Assembly: GCA_937871785.1 (NCBI GenBank) | Contig: CALMON010000223.1 | Span: 29,987 to 75,949 of the forward strand | Direction: 5' to 3' | DNA from: an uncultured Granulicella sp. | GTDB taxonomy: Bacteria > Acidobacteriota > Terriglobia > Terriglobales > Acidobacteriaceae | Length of the DNA stretch: 45,963 nt | In this document: positions 41,343 to 45,963 of the stretch, piece by piece | Layout: the number at the start of each line of letters is the position of its first letter | How positions within the stretch are numbered: the first letter of the stretch is position 1 | Made by a program: the position numbers and the translations under genes | The notes under the pieces: generated by a model | Databases searched by the model: none | Told to the model about the DNA's origin: nothing | What the model saw: only the letters and a program-made list of their open reading frames with translations

Positions 41343-42998
41343 ATGAGCAAGCTGACACGCCGCAGCTTCAACGGTCTCGCAGTTTCCGCGCTGCTGGCCG
41401 AAACCGTCATTCCCCTTTGGCCGGCTGCGTCGCGCGCGGCTGCACCGGACACGTCGGAAGACCTCACAACCCTCAGCGTCACCGAGGTTTCCGCGCGCAT
41501 CCATGCGCGCACGGTCACTTCCACCGAGCTGGTGCAAGCGCTGCTGACGCGCATCAACGTGCTCAACCCCAAGGTGAACTGCTACATCACCGTGATGGGG
41601 CAGCAGGCGCTCGCGCAGGCTGCGGTACTCGACGCCGAAGCCAAGGCGGGCAGGTTTCGCGGCCCGCTGCACGGCGTCCCCCTCGGTCTTAAAGACAACA
41701 TCGACACGGCCGGCACCCGTACTACCGCCGCCAGCCCCATGTTCAAGGACCGCGTGCCCACTGAGGACGCGGAGATCGTTATACGTTTGAAGCGTGCGGG
41801 TGCCGTCATCCTCGGCAAGCTCAACCTGCATGAGTTCGCGCTCGGCTGCACGGGCGACATCTCCTACTTCGGTCCGTCGCGCAATCCGTGGTCGCTCGAT
41901 ACGGTCACCGGTGGCTCCTCGGCCGGTTCCGCCGCGGCGCTTGCCGCCGACCTCGTGTTCGGTGCGCTCGGTACCGACACCGGCGGCTCCATACGCTGCC
42001 CGTCGGCCTGGTGCGGCACCGTGGGCTTGAAGCCGACGGTCGGCCTCGTCAGCATACGCGGCATTATTCCGTGCAGCGCGTCGCTCGACCACTGCGGCCC
42101 CATGGCGCGCACGGTCGAAGACTGCGCCCTGATGCTCGGCCAGATGGCCGGCTACGACCAGCTCGACATTTTCAGCGTTCCCTCGCAGCCGGTCGACTAT
42201 GTCAAGGAAATGCACCAGCCCGTCAAAGGCTTTCGGCTTGGCACGCCGGCCAGCTTCTACGACCATGTTGAGCCGGAAATCGAGGCCGCGGTCAAGCAGG
42301 CGCTGGTCGTGCTCACCTCGCTCACCGCCGGCGTTACGTCAAGCGCGCCGCTCTGGGATGGCCTGCCCGGCGGCGGCACCGGCGACGCCGAGTTTTACCA
42401 CCATGAGCTGATCGAAAAGTACGGCCTGAATTACATGCCGCCCACGCGTCCACGCTACGAGCGCATGGAAAACCCGCCACCCGGCGCGCACGTTGCGACG
42501 GCCGCCGACAGCGCCAAGTCGCACCAGAAGCTCGCCGAAACGCGCCGCAGGATCGACGCACAGTTCAACGGCTTCGATCTCGTCGTCGTGCCGACCACGC
42601 GCCTGCAGGCGCCCAAGATCAACGACTCGCTTGCGAACGAAATGAAGTCGGCCTCGAGCACGTCCAGCGGTTCCTCGTCTGGCAAGATTTACGACTGGTT
42701 CACCTCGGGCGGCGGCTGCTTCAACACGCAGCCCTTCGACGCGTACGGCATCCCGGCTATTTCGCTGCCGTGCGGCTTTACCAAGGCGGGCATGCCCATC
42801 GGCCTGATGATCGCCGCGCCGCACTTTCAAGAAGGCAAGGTACTGGCGCTCGCCTACGCCTACCAGCAGGCGACCGACTGGCACAAGCGCCGCCCCACGC
42901 TCACCGCGGACACCCCGGTCCCGCCGATCATCGAGGGCAAGCCGGAATCGAAGCCGGCGGAAGTCCGCAAGGAAGAGGAGACCAAGGCCGCCGGGTAG
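41343..42998 (+). CDS. Tat-exported amidase-signature hydrolase
   Basis: This 551-aa protein starts MSKLTRRSFNGLAVSALLAETVIP, a twin-arginine signal (TRRSFN) with an ASRAAA-like cleavage end, so it should be periplasmic. The amidase triad is Lys in GVPLGLKDNIDTAG, cis-Ser in GGSSAGSAAALAA and Ser in TDTGGSIRCPSAW. An insertion rich in Ser (SASSTSSGSSSGK) lies near residue 440, and the C-terminus is charged and repetitive. It shares the fold with the GatA next door but lacks GatA-specific motifs, and it would act on small amides or envelope material. Function in tRNA amidation is excluded by export. Confidence 0.88.
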   Translation: MSKLTRRSFNGLAVSALLAETVIPLWPAASRAAAPDTSEDLTTLSVTEVSARIHARTVTSTELVQALLTRINVLNPKVNCYITVMGQQALAQAAVLDAEAKAGRFRGPLHGVPLGLKDNIDTAGTRTTAASPMFKDRVPTEDAEIVIRLKRAGAVILGKLNLHEFALGCTGDISYFGPSRNPWSLDTVTGGSSAGSAAALAADLVFGALGTDTGGSIRCPSAWCGTVGLKPTVGLVSIRGIIPCSASLDHCGPMARTVEDCALMLGQMAGYDQLDIFSVPSQPVDYVKEMHQPVKGFRLGTPASFYDHVEPEIEAAVKQALVVLTSLTAGVTSSAPLWDGLPGGGTGDAEFYHHELIEKYGLNYMPPTRPRYERMENPPPGAHVATAADSAKSHQKLAETRRRIDAQFNGFDLVVVPTTRLQAPKINDSLANEMKSASSTSSGSSSGKIYDWFTSGGGCFNTQPFDAYGIPAISLPCGFTKAGMPIGLMIAAPHFQEGKVLALAYAYQQATDWHKRRPTLTADTPVPPIIEGKPESKPAEVRKEEETKAAG

Positions 42999-43269
42999 CT
43001 GAATCGTCGCTGGAGCTTCTCGCAGGGAATGCAAACACCAGGGAGTGTGAGAACGGCGTCTAGCGGTAGCGATTCCGCCATAAAGCTGGCAATCATGCCA
43101 GTAGGGATCAATTCGTAGTACACCGTAGGCTCGGAAAACCGACCCATTCAGGAGTGAACAGGTGCGTCAGAGGACGCTTTGCACCGGACCTTGGGTCATC
43201 CTTGCCGGCCACGCCAGGATGACTGAACAGGACGAATCATACGTCGCCGCGCATGCTACTCTTTCTCGC

Positions 43270-43839
43270 ATGGCTCTGGATGGCCGTCAAATTCCGTTTG
43301 CCTTGCTCCTGGCTGTTTTCGCTGGTGCGACCGCCTGTCGCTCCGGTTCTGCCCCTGTCGCCCAGCCAGCGTCCAGATCGGAGCCGGTTGCAGACGAACG
43401 GTTCGAGGTTGAGCAACCGCCACTGTCCGTTCACGCTAATCCGCTACCTCTGCGCCGTGGCACGCGAGTGTCAGGGCAGGGTTTCACCATTATTTACACT
43501 GACGTGCGAAAAAGGCTTCGGTATCTCGAGCTCGCAGGGATACTCATGAACACGGGTACTGCTGATATGCCCGTCGGATCGTTGCAGCTGTACCTGGACA
43601 ACACGCCCGAGGTGGAAAAACGCAGGATGGACGCCTATATCGCAGAGAATGGCCACTCGGCAGACATTACCGCTGGATCGAAGTACGAAGCGTTAGTGCA
43701 TACACACGTCCTCAAGCCTGGACAGAGTCAGCCGTTCCGGGTGAAGTGGCCGGTGTACGAGCACGACCTTCCTTCCTCTCCGCTCAAGGAATTATTTATG
43801 TATCCACAATTCACGAAGACAAATCAAGAATCCCGCTAA
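43270..43839 (+). CDS. Lipoprotein of unknown function
   Basis: This 189-aa protein starts MALDGRQIPFALLLAVFAGATAC, a lipoprotein signal with lipobox GATAC, followed by a Ser/Pro/Ala linker. The domain part contains GFTIIYTDVRKRLRYLELAGILMNTGTADMPVGSLQLYLDN and later HTHVLKPGQSQPFRVKWPVY. It looks like an Ig-like or FxLYD-type beta sandwich concerned with N-T-G turns, but this is only an impression. TACTCT lies 7 nt before the ATG and no Shine-Dalgarno is visible, so the mRNA may be leaderless. The track start at 43162 is rejected for lack of signal features. Confidence 0.65.
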   Translation: MALDGRQIPFALLLAVFAGATACRSGSAPVAQPASRSEPVADERFEVEQPPLSVHANPLPLRRGTRVSGQGFTIIYTDVRKRLRYLELAGILMNTGTADMPVGSLQLYLDNTPEVEKRRMDAYIAENGHSADITAGSKYEALVHTHVLKPGQSQPFRVKWPVYEHDLPSSPLKELFMYPQFTKTNQESR

Positions 43840-44216
43840 GGCTGCAATCGTATCGAGCTTCTTCATGTGAGATATCGGACGATATTAAATCGACTGAAGA
43901 ACTCGCATGAGCTGACGGGATGACCTCTTACTTACACTGAATGAGAGGATGACACGCAAAGTTGTTCTGAATCTTCTTAGACTGTCACTTCGCTTGAGGA
44001 CACTTTTCGGCCTTTTGTTCTTTTCGACGTGTTGATGGCTTCCTAGCCGTGTCTCAAAGAATCTCAGCCGGATTAGTCCTGATAAGTCGCCTTGTCGGAA
44101 GTATGCAAGGATACGAAGGAAGACGACAAGTTGCGTGAGGGCCGCCGAAACCTTCTCGTGTGAACAGGATGCAGGAGCGACCGTGTGCTTTTGCAACTCT
44201 CACGTGGAAGAAGAGT
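43840..44216. other. Gene-free convergent gap of lower GC
   Basis: These 377 bp lie between the lipoprotein gene and the convergent winged-helix gene. The base composition is visibly closer to even than in the neighbours. The only sizeable frame (43885-44196, minus) has no ribosome site and an unconvincing product. I see no hairpin with T-tract and no RNA gene. It may be decayed or acquired sequence. Confidence 0.5.
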
Positions 44217-44630
44217 TTAGCCGCGCACCGGGTCTAAACCATGCAGCAGGTCGGCAGGGCGATCCGCTTTTGCGGCCTTCGCGGCGTCTTTCACGACTTG
44301 CTCCAACGTCGCAAGGTATTCAAGGTAGCGCTTGCGCCCGGCTGGCGTGATGCGGCAGAGCGTTTGTGGCCGATTCTGCTCATGGCCCTTGATGATCGAC
44401 ACGACGCCCTCCGCTTCCAGCACGCTCAGGTGGCGGCTCAGGTTGCCGTCGGTTAAGGAGCACATCTGCTTGAGGTCGTTGAACGTGAGGCCCTTGGGGT
44501 TGGTGATGAGTGAGGTCAACACGCTCAGGCGGGCGCGCTCGTGGATCACGCGGTCGAGACCCTCGTAGGCGAACCGTCCGCCCTTTTCGCCCGCTTCTGT
44601 GTCTGTCGTTTCAGCCTTCTTCAATGTCAT
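44217..44630 (-). CDS. Winged-helix transcriptional regulator
   Basis: This 137-aa regulator contains LDRVIHERARLSVLTSLITNPKGLTFNDLKQMCSLTDGNLSRHLSVLEAEGVVSIIKGHE, with a recognition helix GNLSRHLSVLE and a wing. RTLCRITPAGRKRYLEYLATLEQVV (read from the sequence as QTLCRITPAGRKRY) is the usual end of the HTH_27/ArsR-like group. It starts at ATG 44630 (MTLKKAE), 20 nt inside the preceding gene, so it is coupled to the membrane protein. A 15-bp near-palindrome upstream of that gene may be its operator. Regulator and membrane partner recall autoregulated two-gene units in acidobacteria. Confidence 0.88.
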   Translation of the reverse strand: MTLKKAETTDTEAGEKGGRFAYEGLDRVIHERARLSVLTSLITNPKGLTFNDLKQMCSLTDGNLSRHLSVLEAEGVVSIIKGHEQNRPQTLCRITPAGRKRYLEYLATLEQVVKDAAKAAKADRPADLLHGLDPVRG

Positions 44631-45234
44631 CGTCAACCTCCGGCGCGAACGCCCACAACACCCCTGCCGCCAGGCCTTGTCCCACGCCGAACGGCACGCC
44701 CATCCACCACGCGCCGAGCGCCCGGGCGTCGGCCAGCGCCACGCAGGCAAGGCCCGTCAGCCCATACCAGGCGCCGACGGCCATCATCGGCCGTGGGAGA
44801 AAGCGGCACGACGAAAACACGCCCAACCCATAGATCACCTGCCACAAGCCCGGCAGCAGCCAAGCCTCGGCGGGCGCGAATCGCAGCAGCACCGCCGTCA
44901 GTAGGACGCCGGCCACCACGGCCGGCAGGAACTGCTCCACCGCCAGCCGCAGCATCTGGTTCGACAGGCCGGAATGCAGCCGGCGCGAGCGCGTTACCAT
45001 GCCGGTGCCTGTGACCGCCGCCGAAACGGCGGCGCAGCCGACCCAGATGGCGACGAACGCGTCGACGTGCCGGGCCGCGTCACCCAGCCAGACCGCCTGC
45101 ACGACCGCCGCAGCGAGGGCGATGCCTCCGGTGACGGCCAGCGTCGCCGGGCCGTAGCCGCGAAACTCCGTAGTCCGCGCCATCTGCCGGCGAATGCGGC
45201 TGATGTCTCCGAGCGCGCTGTGAAGTTCACCCAT
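44611..45234 (-). CDS. Membrane protein paired with winged-helix regulator
   Basis: This 207-aa protein has a short N-terminal soluble part (MGELHSALGDISRIRRQMART). About six hydrophobic helices follow, e.g. PATLAVTGGIALAAAVVQAVWLG, FVAIWVGCAAVSAAVTGTG, LPAVVAGVLLTAVLLRF and MMAVGAWYGLTGLACVALA. It ends acidic, EVDDDIEEG. Family not recognised. As the first gene of the two-gene unit it is transcribed from a region with CTTTGCAGTGTAAAG immediately upstream. It could be a sensor or a target of the regulator; neither is shown. Confidence 0.75.
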   Translation of the reverse strand: MGELHSALGDISRIRRQMARTTEFRGYGPATLAVTGGIALAAAVVQAVWLGDAARHVDAFVAIWVGCAAVSAAVTGTGMVTRSRRLHSGLSNQMLRLAVEQFLPAVVAGVLLTAVLLRFAPAEAWLLPGLWQVIYGLGVFSSCRFLPRPMMAVGAWYGLTGLACVALADARALGAWWMGVPFGVGQGLAAGVLWAFAPEVDDDIEEG

Positions 45235-45241
45235 GTATTTA

Positions 45242-45256
45242 CTTTACACTGCAAAG
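45242..45256 (-). promoter_or_regulatory. Palindromic operator candidate
   Basis: CTTTGCAGTGTAAAG (minus strand) is a 15-bp palindrome with one mismatch about a central base, ending 8 bp before the membrane-protein ATG. It overlaps the place where a -10 element would lie. A binding site for the co-encoded winged-helix protein is a reasonable inference. Confidence 0.45.
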
Positions 45257-45472
45257 AACTTGTTTGCGCAAATGAAGCCTTTCTAGAAGAGGCAGATCTG
45301 TGAACAATTGTCGCCCTTCGCGAAGCGGAAGATCTGTTTCCGTAGGGTGCGTGGGCTGCGCCGAGGAAGCAGAACCTCTGCCCGCGGCGAAGCAGGACAA
45401 CCCGGGAAGGGGCGGTTCTCGGCGGCAGTGCCGGTGGTGCCGAGCGCCCACCTTGTGCCATGCTTAAGCCTG

Positions 45473-45963
45473 ATGCAGCGTCGTACCCTACTTCCGCTTC
45501 TTGCCGCGCTTCCGCTCGCTGCGCAGCAGAAAGCTCCCGTTCCGCCTGCGCCCGTTCCATTCGCGCCCCTGCTTACGACGCAGCAAAGCGTCACAGTGAC
45601 CGCCGAACGCGGTCTCGCCGGTCTGGTCGACCTGTCTACCAGCACGGCGACGCTCGACCCACAACAGCTCGGGCAGGCTCCCGGCCTGGCGCTCGACGAC
45701 CGCCTGCACCAGGTTGCTGGCTTTACGCTGTTTCGCCGCACAAGCTCCTGGACGGCTAACCCGACGACGCAGGGCATTAGTCTGCGCGGGCTGGGGTCGA
45801 CGGCGGCCAGCCGCACGCTCGTGGTCAGCGACCAGGTGCCGCAAAACGACCCGTTCGGCGGCTGGATTCATTGGAACGAAATCCCCGCGCTCGCCATCGG
45901 CGGCGTCAGCCTGGTACGGGGCGGCGGGGGGGGCGCCCGACGCGCGCGGCCCCCCGCGGGGGG
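45473..45963 (+). CDS. TonB-dependent receptor (5' part, runs off the window)
   Basis: This gene is partial and not in the ORF track in this frame. It begins MQRRTLLPLLAALPLAAQQK (signal peptide). Then QQSVTVTAERG marks the start of a plug domain, with LDDRLHQVAGFTLFRRTSS, TTQGISLRGLGSTAASRTLVVSDQVPQNDPFGGWIHWNEIP and a final VSLVRGGG. These are plug-domain motifs of outer-membrane receptors for siderophores, cobalamin or oligosaccharides. The substrate cannot be told. After VRGGG the translation no longer looks like a receptor (ARRARPPAGG); see the note on the window end. About 164 codons are present. Confidence 0.88.
   Translation, partial: MQRRTLLPLLAALPLAAQQKAPVPPAPVPFAPLLTTQQSVTVTAERGLAGLVDLSTSTATLDPQQLGQAPGLALDDRLHQVAGFTLFRRTSSWTANPTTQGISLRGLGSTAASRTLVVSDQVPQNDPFGGWIHWNEIPALAIGGVSLVRGGGGGARRARPPAG
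45918..45963. other. Low-complexity G/C run at the window end
   Basis: The last 46 bases are almost only G and C, with runs of eight G, six C and seven G, and break the receptor's expected pattern. This looks like sequencing or assembly error at a contig edge. Confidence 0.6.

Noticed and set aside
41317-41346. A nine-codon mini-ORF (MKLSFKAGA) overlapping the amidase start by ATGA
   Set aside because: The extended -10 at 41305-41313 would start transcription at or after its ATG, and it has no ribosome site. Coupling by an upstream mini-cistron is therefore unlikely.
43885-44196. A 103-codon minus-strand ORF in the gap after the lipoprotein gene
   Set aside because: There is no ribosome site and no domain or signal feature. 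The local base composition suggests non-coding sequence.

Overview
The window is a GC-rich bacterial chromosome segment. Gene content and style point to an acidobacterium, probably Acidobacteriaceae/Terriglobia. The pointers are a sedolisin with acidobacterial-style Ig-like repeats and C-terminus, an SLBB/Wzz exopolysaccharide locus, long-form HisG, and TonB-dependent receptor and DinB genes. This is judged from protein motifs only; no database search was possible. No tRNA, rRNA, CRISPR array, transposase or phage gene was found.

Region 1 (1-9466, minus strand) is a long histidine operon read from right to left: promoter, His-rich leader peptide (hisL), attenuator, hisI, hisG, orf, hisD, hisC, orf, hisB, orf, DUF2164, vapB*, vapC, hisH, orf, orf, hisF, hisA (cut by the window edge). 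At least seven non-his genes lie between the his genes, mostly with stop/start overlaps. They include a toxin-antitoxin pair that looks inactivated. The leader has 7 His codons within 9 codons, and four RNA segments can form mutually exclusive hairpins, so the operon is very probably controlled by classical ribosome-mediated transcription attenuation. hisE is not in the window.

Region 2 (9467-15920) holds a small membrane protein, a redoxin/beta-carbonic anhydrase pair (minus), a large secreted S53 peptidase, an HNH nuclease, and a 54-residue exported protein missing from the ORF track. That small protein ends in an exosortase-like sorting tail and is closed by a strong terminator.

Region 3 (15957-26694, plus) is an exopolysaccharide locus: SLBB outer-membrane export protein, Wzz-like chain-length protein, Wzy-like polymerase, RfbB and RfbA (dTDP-sugar synthesis), acyltransferase, GT2, GT9 and GmhB. 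Three further parts lie 10-13 kb away: rfbC (minus, 36.3-36.9 kb), a phosphoglycosyl transferase and a GT4 (37.2-39.2 kb). rfbD, a Wzx flippase and a tyrosine kinase are absent from the window. A 275-bp array of inverted repeats follows gmhB.

Region 4 (27.0-36.2 kb) is mixed: a DUF1906-type lipoprotein, a DinB protein, an uncharacterised 583-residue protein with a C-terminal PD-(D/E)XK-like nuclease motif, aldo/keto reductase, isochorismatase-like hydrolase, nitrilase, a membrane-anchored orphan, dihydrouridine synthase and ribosomal protein L31. Region 5 (39.1-45.96 kb) has DciA/DUF721-gatC-gatA in a coupled run, a Tat-exported amidase, a lipoprotein, a winged-helix regulator with a partner membrane protein and a palindromic operator candidate, and the start of a TonB-dependent receptor that runs into doubtful sequence at the window end.

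Across the window, short spacers built from ACT.A.AACT-like iterations recur between genes, and one sits in frame inside the dihydrouridine synthase gene. No clear new multi-gene defence or biosynthetic system was found. The observations most worth following are the his attenuator, the decaying vapBC inside the his operon, the PD-(D/E)XK orphan, and the structured intergenic element.
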